Shown piece after piece: positions 53,893 to 64,000 of a DNA stretch of 64,000 bases. The first letter of the stretch is position 1; each line of letters starts with the position of its first letter. A program made the translations under genes and the position numbers. This DNA is from Basidiobolus meristosporus CBS 931.73 (taxonomy: Eukaryota > Basidiobolomycota > Basidiobolomycetes > Basidiobolales > Basidiobolaceae), in NCBI GenBank assembly GCA_002104905.1, contig MCFE01000016.1, positions 1 to 64,000 on the forward strand, written 5' to 3'. The notes below the pieces were generated by a model. The model had not been told where the DNA came from and ran no database searches. It saw only the letters and a program-made list of their open reading frames with translations.

Positions 53893-56214
53893 ATGTCGAT
53901 GAGTACCACTTCCAGTACTAGCCAGAACTCCAAGATCTTTTCCAAGATCCCACTAAGGAGAGTTACTACACAGTTCAAGAATGCTCTCCCGATTCTGCAG
54001 TGGCTACCCAAATACAATAGATCATGGCTGGTTGGTGATCTCATTTCCGGCATAGCAGTCGGGGTAGCAGTTTTGCCCCAAGTGAGTATCTATGGAATAT
54101 TGATTGTTTTTCAACCCACTGACCACCAAAAATCTTGCAGAGTTTAGCGATTGCTCAAGTAGCCGGAATCCCGGTACAGCATGGGCTCTATTCCTCAACG
54201 TTCGGAACTATGGTTTATTCTATATTCGGGACATCGAAGGACGCTCTCATTGGGCCTACTTCAGTAGGTTCGCTTCTGACCAGGCAGACAGTCAACGAAA
54301 TAACGAACTATCCCGATAACTTCTATACGCCAACTGAAATCGCTATTGCAGCTGGATTCCTTAGCAGCTTTATCATCATGGGATTAGGCGTCTTCCGCTT
54401 AGGGATTGTGTTGAGTTTCATATCGGCCCCAGTTATTGCTGGATATACATCGGGTGCAGCATTGTATACATTTTTTCTACAGGTAAAGGATCATAGGGAG
54501 CCCCTTCCTAAACCTTGAAACTAAAATCGAATCCTAGCTTCCATCAATGTTGGGTATTGATGTTGAAATTCACCATCTACCTCCGTATGAGAAAATTGCA
54601 ACAGTATTGAGTTCCATTCCGAAGGCTCGACTGGTGGATGCAATGGTTGGAGTTGCATCCAGCATCTTTCTTTTCGGGATGTCCCAAGTCTATCAAAGGT
54701 TTCATACACGCTCCGCCTGGGCCAAGTATTTAGGGATGGGCCGCAACACATTATTAATAATTATCGTTACATTATTATTTTTCATGATACATACTTTCAC
54801 TGGCTCCATACCTGTTACTGTTGTTGACAAAATTCCGAACGGTCTACCACCACCCAAGGCGCCTTCATTCGATCTGGGGCTCTACGCCAAATTATTCGCC
54901 TCAGTGATGGTAATGAGCTTGCTAGCGGTGATGGAGCACATTGGAATGTGCAAAACCCTCGGTGCGAAATTCCCTATTCTTTGTCATGCTTGTTAGATCC
55001 ATATTAACCTGGAAATTATGTGAAGGGCCCAAAAATGGCTATACAGCTGATGGAAACCAAGAATTTATTGCCTTAGGCTTCAGCAATTTTTTGGGCTCAT
55101 TCTTCAATGGCTACATCACGTCCAGCGGACTGACCAGAGCCATGATTAGTTCTCAATCGGGTTCGAAGACTCCGCTGATGAGTACTTTTGCTGCACTGAT
55201 CGTAATAGGAGGATCATACATTCTACCTCCGGCATTCAAGTTTACTCCCAATGCCACTATTTCCGCAATTATTGGCGTGAACATATTGGAAGCATTCAAG
55301 GGGCCGAAGGTCTATCGCGAATTCTGGAGGATACAGAGTAAGTGCTATCGCTAAATCTCAAGGCAATCGCGAGAACTTTACTCATAGCACCACTATATTC
55401 CGAATAGAAACTGATTGTATAGCGTCGTTGCTGGCCTTAGTCATCACAGTATGCTTCGGAATGAAGGTAATATCCACTGCGACATCAATACATACCACCC
55501 AATTAAACGAAGCTATTTGCATTGTAGATCGGCATAATCATACCAGCCACGTTTACAATAGTGGCCATGATGTTGCGTATAGCTCGCCCAAAGTGGGAAA
55601 CAATGAGTCACCCAGAAAAAGACGCATTGACCGAGACGCATGACACTGGGATTGAAAGCCCACCCCCGGGGGTGATTATCTTCAAATGGAGAGAGTCTAT
55701 CTTGTTTACAAATGCGGAATATTTCAAGGATAAACTACGCAAGGTTGCCTACGAGAGCACGCGCCCCTTCAATCTGGTGGATCCAGAGGATAGAAGTTGG
55801 TCGGAGTATGTGGGTAAAAGGGCTGTGCTGAACCGTGTGAACAGGAGCCAAATGCCAACTCTTTGTGGGGTTGTTCTAGACCTCTCCGCAGTCAATCGAA
55901 TCGATTTCTCCGGAGTCAAGTCCCTGATCGACTTGAAGTTGGAATTTTCAACTTACGCAGGTAGAGAAGTGGCTTCGGAGTTTCCGTTCTACTTTGTCAA
56001 TACAAATAGGGAGATTTCAAAGGCGCTTTCCACCTCGATGATTCTATGCCCGCCGGATCTGGTCCTCATCCAAGAAGATCTAAGAAATGACAAAGAAGTC
56101 GAGCAAGAGTTTCAGACTCTGAAGCCGAATACAACACTGTTTACAAATCTGTTGGATCCTATAGCCACATTACATCAAGAGAGGAGTGATGTAGCTTCGC
56201 CTAGAAATCACTGA
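53893..56214 (+). CDS. SulP/SLC26 family anion (sulfate) transporter with STAS domain
   Basis: This is a multi-pass plasma-membrane anion transporter, probably proton-coupled sulfate or a related oxyanion. Exon 1 gives LPKYNRSWLVGDLISGIAVGVAVLPQ, which contains the SulP entry signature, then SLAIAQVAGIPVQHGLYSSTF after the first intron. GPTSVGSLLT, FISAPVIAGYTSGAAL (about 54415-54465), VMEHIGMCKTLGAK and NGYITSSGLTRAMISSQSGSKTPL (about 55110-55170, with a conserved SxSRS-like loop seen here as SGLTRA) follow. The C-terminal part from about 55680 carries the STAS domain: VIIFKWRESILFTNAEYFKDKL, GVVLDLSAVNRIDFSGVKSLIDL. The introns are short and all junctions that I checked keep frame. The SulP exons near 54990-55040 and 55400-55560 were only roughly placed. 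Confidence 0.88.
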
Positions 56215-57036
56215 CATATTGTTAATATCTTATATGGTAGCTGATGTTTGTATATCACCAATGATGCTAACATCTAGAATTCCATACGGATTCCATTTAG
56301 ATGTACAATCACCTCTGAAAGCTGCTGGTTATCGTTGGGTCAGTTTTCTGCATTGGTTGTGTAAGAGGTTTGTCCCTAGCATATGAGATTCGAGCTGATT
56401 TTCACTCGTTATCTTTCAACTATTGTATTATTACAAAATCGAATAAAATACTCATCAATTGAATTCGCTCGTAATTTACCAACGAATGATCAGCAGCCTA
56501 GTTGAAGTTTGCAAGAACCTTCTGTGGAGGAATTCTACTCCAGCTGCCCACTGTAAACTGACGTCAATTCCAAAATTCGTAAAGTTGGTTGATTTTGAAA
56601 TAGAACATACCTGTGTTACATTCTATTGACTCTACCGCAATTTCCCATCTATATGAAACACTTCTTTACATCCTACACACACGAAACAGGCAAGCGTATA
56701 ACCGTCAAGGTATACCTCGACTTGACCGTCCTTCATATAGACATCAATCCTCTGCCAAGATCATCAGGAGTGATAGAGTTGTCACAAAACTACCATATAA
56801 AGTAAACGGGGTGTCCCAGGCATGAGACTGTCCACTACATCCATCAACCCAGCCCATATATAGAACTACCGTCTTTCAGTGAAGCCCATTGTGATGCAAC
56901 GGATGCATAACGTTCTTCTGCTTTTAATTGGCCGAAGGTGCGGTCTCTCACTCTCTCTCCAGAGATAAATACTGTACTGTTCAGTAACTAATAAGCATAA
57001 CTCCTCCATTCTTCAGAGCCTTTTCATAGTCGGATC
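56215..57036. other. Intergenic region between the two transporter genes
   Basis: It holds the SulP 3' region and the promoter of the MATE gene, both on the plus strand. No gene is supported. Confidence 0.55.
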
Positions 57037-59145
57037 ATGAAGCCACATATATCTGGAAGCTCTAAATCTCACGGAAGATATTCTCAGCGCATAAGAGAAG
57101 GTGCTCATACACATGGCCAAACAGGAAATCCACCTTCAATTTCTCCAACTGTCAATGACCGGAACCCCTATTGCCTTAACTATGGCCAAGAAATTAAAAA
57201 TTATGGCAGTATAGAAGATGTGCCCACAGAAAAGGAATTAAATCGTTTTTCAAGTATGAACCAGAGTGCAAACAACCACCGATTGACGCGATCACATAGA
57301 CAGGATACCAAAGATATGGGGTTTGGTTTAGGAGAAAGAGCAACATGCCCCGATTACATACTTGAACCTGCCCAGGAAAGTTTAGATCAACCTCTTCTTA
57401 GTATTAAAGAAGAGGGGATTGAATTGGTAAAGATGGCTATGCCCTTGGTAGTATCTTACCTGTTGCAATACGTTATCAACCTGGCTGGTATAGTCATACT
57501 CGGCAGAATGGGTGCAGAAGGTAGATTCAAAGTATTATACGTTGTATTCGAGACAGTTGTTATTTAACATTTTTCAGAACTTGGTGCAGCTACACTGGCT
57601 AGTATGTTCTCTACGTTAACCGCATTTAGCCCCGGGATTGGTCTGGCTACCGCTCTGGATACATTATGCAGTCAAGCATACACTGGTGCGCACGATGTAA
57701 CAATCATTGGCGTTTACTTGCAACGGGCCATCTTATTTATGAGTGCATTATGGGGAGGACTTGGACTTGTCTGGTTCAATGCAGAGTGGATTTTCGTAAA
57801 TATCATGCGTCAAGATCCACATCTGGCTAGATTAGCCTCCATTTACCTTCAGTGGCTCTGGCCTGGGATGCTGCCTGTTTTACTATTCGAAAGTATAAAG
57901 CGCTATTTGCAGGCTCAAGGTAAGTGTATTTTGGCTAATACTCCCCCATCACAATATTTCTTACCACCGTTTCGCTCGGATCACCAGGAATTATGAATGC
58001 CAGCACCATTATCCTTGGTCTAGTAACACCATTCACATTTCTACTTACCTATCTTCTGGTATTTTGGCCACCCACAGCGATTGGATTCATAGGAGCTCCC
58101 ATTGCTTATTCCATATCCTATACGATTGTGTTGTTAATGATTATCGGTTACGTTCGATTTGTGGATGGTAGTGAGGCCTGGGGAGGGTGGTCCCGTAAAT
58201 GCCTTGAAGGATGGGGTACTTTTGCTCGGTTGGGTAAGCATCAACATTTACACGGCTTGTTTTGACTTCAGCATCGTGACATTCGGATTCTTTGCTTTAT
58301 ATAGCACTGCCAAGTGTAATAGTGATCTCTGCCGAGTTTTGCGCCTGGGAACTAGTAACACTTGCAACCACTTTTTTCGGAATCACTGCTCTTGCCGCAC
58401 AGTCAGTGCTAATTACTACTGACGCATGTCTCTACCAAATCACTCTTGGTACGCTCTCAAACGCTTACTTGCTTAATGAATTTCTATTCACAATTTCTCC
58501 AATGCAGGTTGGGGAGTCGCCTCCAGTATACGAGTAGGCCATTATCTCGGAGGAAACCTACCTCTTCACGCGAAACGTGCAGCCTACGCCGCCACTTATA
58601 TTAGCCTTTTGATGGGATCATTCAATGCCATTATACTGATTGTATTCAAAAGCCACTGGGCTTACATATTTATTAATGACGTTGATGTTATCAAACTGGT
58701 GGCTACTATTACACCAATTCTTGCTGTTTGTCAGGTAATGTAGATTACAGCACAAACCTCAACTATCTTTCCAAACAAATTAACCTCTTCCTGATTGAAT
58801 TAGATGTGCGACGTGGTTGGAAATGTTTCCGGAGGTATTTTACGAGGCCAAGGCCGACCTTCTATAGGGGCTTTTTTCAACCTTGTGGGGTATTACGTTA
58901 TCGCCGCACCTCTTGGTGGAATTCTAGCTTTCAAGTTCAACATGGGTCTTCAAGGGCTTTGGTTGTCTCTAAGCGTAGCACTGATTGTGTTGACACTTGG
59001 CCAATGTATAATCGGTGTTTATATGGCTGACTGGGATTTGATTGCTGTAGCTAGCCGAAGGCAGTTTATCCAGCGTGAAGGTGATGATGCCGATAATGGA
59101 CCTTTGGTGCCTCAACCAACCAAGGAGACGATTTCGCCAGATTGA
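57037..59145 (+). CDS. MATE family multidrug/toxin extrusion transporter
   Basis: This is a cation-coupled exporter of the MatE type with twelve predicted helices in two repeats. A cytosolic N-terminal extension of about 125 residues (Ser/His/Asn-rich) precedes the first helix, as in fungal MATEs. Helix 1 is MAMPLVVSYLLQYVINLAG with VILGRMGAEELGAATLASMF across an intron, and the first repeat continues with TALDTLCSQAYTGA (about 57650), a MATE hallmark. The second repeat contains EFCAWELVTLATTFFGITALAAQSVL and SSIRVGHYLGGNLPLHAKRAAY (about 58525-58580), matching the R-x-G-x-x-L/N-G segment. The last exon has GNVSGGILRGQGRPSIGAFFNLVGYYVIAAPLG. The stop is at 59143-59145. At least six introns lie in the gene. 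Substrate cannot be read from sequence. Confidence 0.9.
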
Positions 59146-59736
59146 AGAAAATGCTCATAACGATTCGTCATTACAATGTATACAGTGTACAAATATCTAT
59201 TTGAAGATGCATTGATTTTACTTTTCCTTTGAATTGAATATTCGGCATGTAAATTAATAAAGCTTCAATGTGGCAGCAGTCGAGTTCTTGTACCCTGCGT
59301 CCCCAAGGCCATTCAATACTGTAGGATGAAAAAAACGGACGCATTTGTGGTTACTAACTTCCACATAGTATTCTCCATAATCGCTATACCGACATGTGTC
59401 TTTAAAAACCTCAGAAGACCCCATAACCATTTGCTCGTGACATTTAACCAGTATCAAACCCTAGATTTATTTGGGTATTGTAATCTCGAAGCTGGATGAG
59501 CATTTGGTTTATAGAAATGCTTACTTGGCTGCGAAATAGTACCAATAAATTAGGGAACAAAGGGTGATACGACGTGGTTTAGTTAGAAATGGAAAGGGAT
59601 GGTTGACATCTAATTAATTCTCAATCAACGACTAAATGTTCTAGCATACGTCGAATAAACCAGAGTTGAGTACCGAGGAAATTAACATCGGTATACAAGA
59701 CAAGTAGTCAAAGAGGAATTTGATATCCTCGGATGA
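59146..59736. other. Convergent intergenic region
   Basis: Both neighbours end here. AATAAAGCTTC at about 59257 on the plus strand is a polyadenylation-like element for the MATE gene. Nothing else is visible. Confidence 0.6.
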
Positions 59737-61496
59737 TCAAGAAAATGCCCTCAATCCTCCATTAAACCCTGAACCAGACCTACCATCATGTTCGTGTTGG
59801 GGGCTTTGCTGAGGATACCCATTGTTGTTAATTCTACCCTGCTGAAGTTGGTATTGAGTTGGGGCTTGGGGATACTGCAGCTGCTGCTGAAATTGCGGAT
59901 GTTGTGGAGGATGTTGTTGATAGGCATGGGGTGGGAGCTGTTGGTGTTGAAAGGGATGTTGCGGTTGTTGGAATACTGGGTTTTGAGTGGGTTGGGGCTG
60001 GGGCTGTGGTTGTTGCGATTGCTGAGCTTGTTGGGCTTCAGGGGTATCCTCAAGAGCACTAGGGGCAACATACAAGCGTTTATCAATGACCGGTGGAATA
60101 GGTTGGATTTCAGTACCAAGCTCTTGCTCTATCTTGTAAAGGTTGAAACGATCCTCATAAGTAATGAGGTTGATAGCTATTCCAAGGTGTCCAAAACGCC
60201 CACTACGCCCAATGCGATGAAGATAAGTCTCCGCATTCTTGGGAAAATCGAAATTGACAACAACATTCACAGCTTGAATATCGATACCACGAGTAAGAAG
60301 ATCAGAACACACAAGATTACGGCATACGCCGTTGCGGAAGTCATGGAACACCCTGTTGCGATGGCTCTGCAACATCCTGGCGTGACTGTAGAAACAAGAG
60401 TAGCCGAGCTGAGTGATCTTTTTGGCAAGAAGTTCGACACGGTTGGTAGAGTTGCAGAAAATGATTGATTGATTAATCTGAAGTTTTGAGAACAACGTAT
60501 TTAAACAGTGGACTTTTTGACGCTCCTCCACAAATGCGTAATATTGAGTTACGCCACGTAGAGTTAACTCGTCCATGAGGTTAATCTCATACGGCTTGGT
60601 CATATGGCGATCCTGAGAGAAGTGTGGTTAAAACTATGCTCCGAAAAGGCCTATGCTTAGGTGATATTTACCTTGAAATGCTTAACAATGATTGGGAATG
60701 TAGCACTAAACAACATAATTTGACGATCCTTGGGAAAGAACGTAAGCAGCTGCTCGACCACAGGCGAAAACTCAGGGCTTAATAGCTTATCAGCTTCATC
60801 CATAACAAAGGTAGGGCATTCACTAAAGTCAGCAACACCTTTCCCGGCTAAATCCAGGATACGCCCGGGAGTGCCAACCAATACATGGACTGTTTCTTGA
60901 AGTCTCATGATATCATCTTTCAATGTGGTCCCACCAGTGGTAACCATGACCTGAATATCCATATGCTTGCCAAGGGTTTTACAAACTTGAGAAGTTTGCA
61001 GAGCCAATTCTCTTGTAGGAACTAGTAATAGCGCCTGAATCTTTGGTATTTTGATGTTCACCTTCTCTAGAGATGGAATCACAAATGCAGCAGTTTTTCC
61101 TGTTCCGTTCTTGGCCCTAGCTAGAATATCCCTTCCTGTAAGGGCAATAGGAATAGCCTCCTCTTGAATAGGTGAAGGACGCTCAAATCCGGCCTCGAAG
61201 ATTCCCATTAATAGTTCGCGTTTTAAGAAATAATCTTCAAACTCGTTTCCTTTGGTAGCTGTGACATCCTAGATTACCCTCATTCAGACAACGATAACCA
61301 GATAACAATATTCTTTCTATTAAATACCTCGGTTTGCGGGCGATTGTCTTTTGGAGGAAGCGCTAGAGATTTCTTCCAATTATCATTGTCATGACTAAAA
61401 CATAACGAAAGAGCCAAATCAATAAGATATACATATTGTTGCGTGAGTTATTACTTACGAAGGGTAATGGCCGTTGAGGTTATTTTGGGAGGACAT
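59737..61496 (-). CDS. DHH1: DEAD-box RNA helicase DHH1/DDX6
   Basis: This is an RNA-dependent ATPase of processing bodies that represses translation and activates decapping. The start at 61496 gives [13 protein letters not shown]. Exons then carry [40 protein letters not shown] (Q motif), [13 protein letters not shown] (motif I), PTRELALQ (Ia), [22 protein letters not shown] (DEAD, motif II) and LFSATFP (III). In the second RecA domain come [37 protein letters not shown] and [13 protein letters not shown] (VI), all with the DDX6-specific neighbouring residues. The C-terminal tail (about residues 430-520) is unusually rich in Gln, Pro and His, a low-complexity sequence typical of P-body proteins. 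The minus-strand frame spans 59737-60603 and 60657-61208 plus shorter 5' exons. Antisense frames over the tail are shadows. Confidence 0.95.
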
Positions 61497-62779
61497 GGGA
61501 ATTATTGATTTAGCGAAAATAGAATCGTGTCGCTGGCAGGTTTTTTAGTTGAGTAACTTTTGGAGTTTAGGTACGGTGCAGTCTAAAATAGCTTGCAGGA
61601 GAATTGCAGATTTGCCAACGATAAATTTTCTTTGTACAAAATAACTACTTTTCATAAATGACATCATATTAATATCTGTTTAAAGCTTGCAACAATGTAC
61701 ACTACGATGTACTCACATCTGAACGGTGTTGTCCACAAACTTCAAGGGAAGTGCAAAGTGAGTGAATATAGAACAGTCAAACGGTGTCAAAGAAAATGTA
61801 TACGAGTTTTTAGAAATAGGTGAGCTCGAGTCACGAAAAATACGAGGAAATGAGCAAAGGAGATCTCTTTATCGTTTACAACTCGGGGAATTAAGCAGAA
61901 GAAATGCCAGGATATATCATGTGAATATAGCAGGACACATCTCCTTCGAGATTATTCGATACCCCTGTTATGATTATGAGTGAGGATAATACCTTTCAGT
62001 ATAGATTTGTTAATTAGGCTGCTTCGCTACTGGATGTACTATTGCATATTCAAATCACTCATTCCATATCATATTGACCCTTCAAAACTGGGTACCTCTG
62101 TACCCCAAAAATGGCTTTAAATCAATTTCATTCGAAGAAACACTATTACGATATTCCTTTCCCAACCACCAATGAGAGACCCTTTATCCAAATGGAGAAT
62201 TTGGAGAATTGGCATCATTAAAGAGCGTGACGTAACCTTCCATCAGTTGAAGTTTGTTCATCTCAAACTTGCTGGGAACAGTCGAAAGCACAAACCAACA
62301 TTATTTGCTCACAAATGATCTGCTACTCAGTCACAACGAAAGCAACAAGAAATCATGTGGGGATATGACTTATCTCTGGGATATCTTGTATAACTGCGCT
62401 TTATTTCTGAAACTCTAGTAAGGAACCGAAAACTAGTCACGGCTCAAAAAACGTTAAAACCATATCGATTGAGAGGCACAGGCCAAAAGTCAGCATAATG
62501 GTGCAAATGGTATGATCTTGGTTCACTCGAATGGGCTATGGCAGTTAAAACTAAAGTACATAAAGAATTAAAGAAATTTACCAAAAGACCAGATGAAATT
62601 GATGCTTGTATATTGAGTAGATGTGAATATTGGATATGATGGCGTTGGTAACATCCTACGCGTCGTGGTTGTTGGACACGAACGAGCGTTCAGATACCAA
62701 ATGATGATTTCGTGCTTGAAATGTAGTCATGATACAACTGTAGACATGTATCCCGCATATGCCATGCTTTTTTGGTGCT
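61497..62779. other. Intergenic region upstream of DHH1
   Basis: Promoter region of DHH1 and 3' region of the IF-2 gene, both on the minus strand. Small plus-strand frames near 61695-61983 overlap each other and carry no family features. Confidence 0.55.
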
Positions 62780-64000
62780 CTAGAGTTGGCGCGGTACCTC
62801 GATTGTCTCGATGCTTTGAATAATATCTCCCTCCTGGAATTTGTCAAAGCCTTCAAAAGACATACCGCATTCGATGCCCTTTTTGGCTTCAGTAACATCC
62901 ATTTTAACCTGTTTCAATGAAGTGAGAAGACCTAAACATGATATTGCTTAGTATTATGAAGCGACCAGTTTGCTAAATCAAAAAAGAAATACCTTCAAAG
63001 ACTGTCTCCTCTTGTCTAATGATTCTAATCTTGTTATTTTTCATAATAGATCCATTGGTAACTCTACATCCAGCAACCGGCGAGGTTAACCTTCCTTTAA
63101 CGTTGATTTGGAATACTTGTTGAATCTTTGCTTCGCCAGCAACTTTAGTGGTATATTCGGGAGGCAATAGTCTGGCCAACATCGATTTCGCATCCTCCAA
63201 TAGCTTGTAGATAATAGAGTGGCTCTTAACTTCGACCTTCTTGAGCTTAGCCTTGGCCATTGTTTGTTTGTCTCCTTTGACGTTAAAACCCAAAACAATT
63301 CCTTCACAAGCAGATGCCATGTCTACATCAGCTTCAGTAATCGCACCAACACTGGAGTGAATGACCTTCAAACGAACTTCGTTCGATGGAAGCCCGCCTA
63401 ATGAGGCTACAACTGCTTCTACCGTTCCGCTGACATCTCCTTTGACAATAACCGGTAATTCAATGATTGGATTCTTCTCCTCGCTGCTGCTTTGATTCTT
63501 GGATTCGCCTCGCTCCATGGTAGGGTAGGTGGTTCGTAAGCCGTGATAGTACTCCCAGACATCTCTTTTAAACTTCTTCTCCTTCAAACGCTCTTCAAGT
63601 TGTTCCTCGCGCTCCTTCTGTCGTTTTTCACGAATCACTTCGATGTCTTTCATTTCAAGCTCACGGGTAGCACGAATTTTGCGGTTTTCAACCACAGTTT
63701 TGGCTAACGACTACAATGAAATAAGTAAACTAACAATACACTATTCACATGGATATCCAAGATACCTCATCTTGAGCTTCCAACATTTCATCACCGGCTT
63801 TTGGAAGGTCCTTCCAACCAATTATTCTTACTGGGGTTCCAGGTCCTGCCGTTTTGACAACTTTTCCTTTGTCATCAATCATACGACGGATTTTACCCCA
63901 TGAAGTGCCAGCTACAATCACGGAGCCACTTTTAAGGGTACCACGGTGAACTAATACAGTAGCAACATTTCTAATTGAATGAATATCAATGATGAGTACT
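62780..64000 (-). CDS. IFM1: Mitochondrial translation initiation factor IF-2, 3' part
   Basis: This GTPase brings initiator tRNA to the mitochondrial ribosome. Only the C-terminal half is present, as the gene continues past the right end. From the window edge the minus strand gives ATVLVHRGTLKSGSVIVAGT and GKIRRMIDDKGK, belonging to domain II, then AGPGTPVRIIGWKDLPKAGDE. After an intron comes a charged linker KREKQ-type region (about 63540-63690), then LPVIVKGDVSGTVEAVVASL of domain III, HSSVGAITEADVDMASA, GFNVKGDK and the domain IV start KVAGEAKIQQVFQINVKGRLTSPVAGCRVTNG. The last exon gives the tail GIECGMSFEGFDKFQEGDIIQSIE with stop at 62780-62782. Bacterial-type IF-2 features and the location of the gene in a nuclear context point to the mitochondrial factor. 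The GTPase G-motifs lie outside the window. Confidence 0.9.

Noticed and set aside
59788-60468. 226-codon Leu/Val-rich frame opposite DHH1
   Set aside because: It is antisense to the CAG/CAA/CAC-rich tail and conserved helicase motifs of DHH1, so a shadow.

Overview
The window looks like nuclear DNA of a filamentous, early-diverging (zygomycete-grade) fungus. Almost every recognisable gene is broken by short introns of about 50-70 bases with GTAAGT-like donors, TACTAAC/CTAAC-like branch sites and AG acceptors. The products are fungal or pan-eukaryotic: a RIB2-type deaminase, an arrestin-related adaptor with PY motifs, DHH1, SulP and MATE transporters, EMC2, LTO1 and a mitochondrial IF-2. A copine, an unusual gene in yeasts and most ascomycetes, fits an early-diverging lineage. 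I cannot name the species. Basidiobolus-like or other Zoopagomycota/Mucoromycota fungi are only a guess.

Layout. 0-12.4 kb: the 3' part of a copine (+), a 2.3-kb stretch without a firm gene, a deaminase (-), a CaMK-type kinase (+), a mitochondrial DnaJ (-) and a ubiquitin-specific protease (+). 12.4-26.7 kb: a gene-poor region holding only an arrestin-related gene (17.5-18.6 kb). Its second half contains a family of diverged non-coding repeats at 21.9-23.7 kb. 26.7-39.4 kb: a signalling and surface block with RasGEF A, a heterotrimeric G-protein gamma subunit, an unrecognised 169-aa protein, an intronless 1249-aa secreted repeat protein, RasGEF B (a paralogue of A) and a secreted PLC-like phosphodiesterase. 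39.9-49.9 kb: compact housekeeping genes, namely LTO1, a TENA/THI-4 protein, a four-helix membrane protein, a membrane-tethered stand-alone acyltransferase domain, ribosomal protein uL23, EMC2 and a coiled-coil protein. 49.9-64 kb: a short basic protein, a SulP transporter, a MATE transporter, the DEAD-box helicase DHH1 and the 3' part of a mitochondrial IF-2.

How the genes relate. There are no operons. The genes alternate in strand and have their own spacing. Several themes recur: translation and RNA (uL23, LTO1, DHH1, mtIF2, Mdj1), protein traffic and membrane biogenesis (EMC2, arrestin, copine, ubiquitin protease), vitamin metabolism (RIB2-type deaminase, TENA), and G-protein/Ras/calcium signalling (two RasGEFs, G-gamma, CaMK, PLC-like enzyme).

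The best candidate for something undescribed is the intronless 1249-residue protein at 30,788-34,537. It has a signal sequence, a long disordered Lys/Pro/Glu-rich region, about a dozen 34-36-residue units rich in PG turns and aromatic pairs, and then several cysteine-bearing YxxEYxD modules. Three multi-exon genes (LTO1, G-gamma and the four-helix membrane protein) were rebuilt here by joining short exons by hand.
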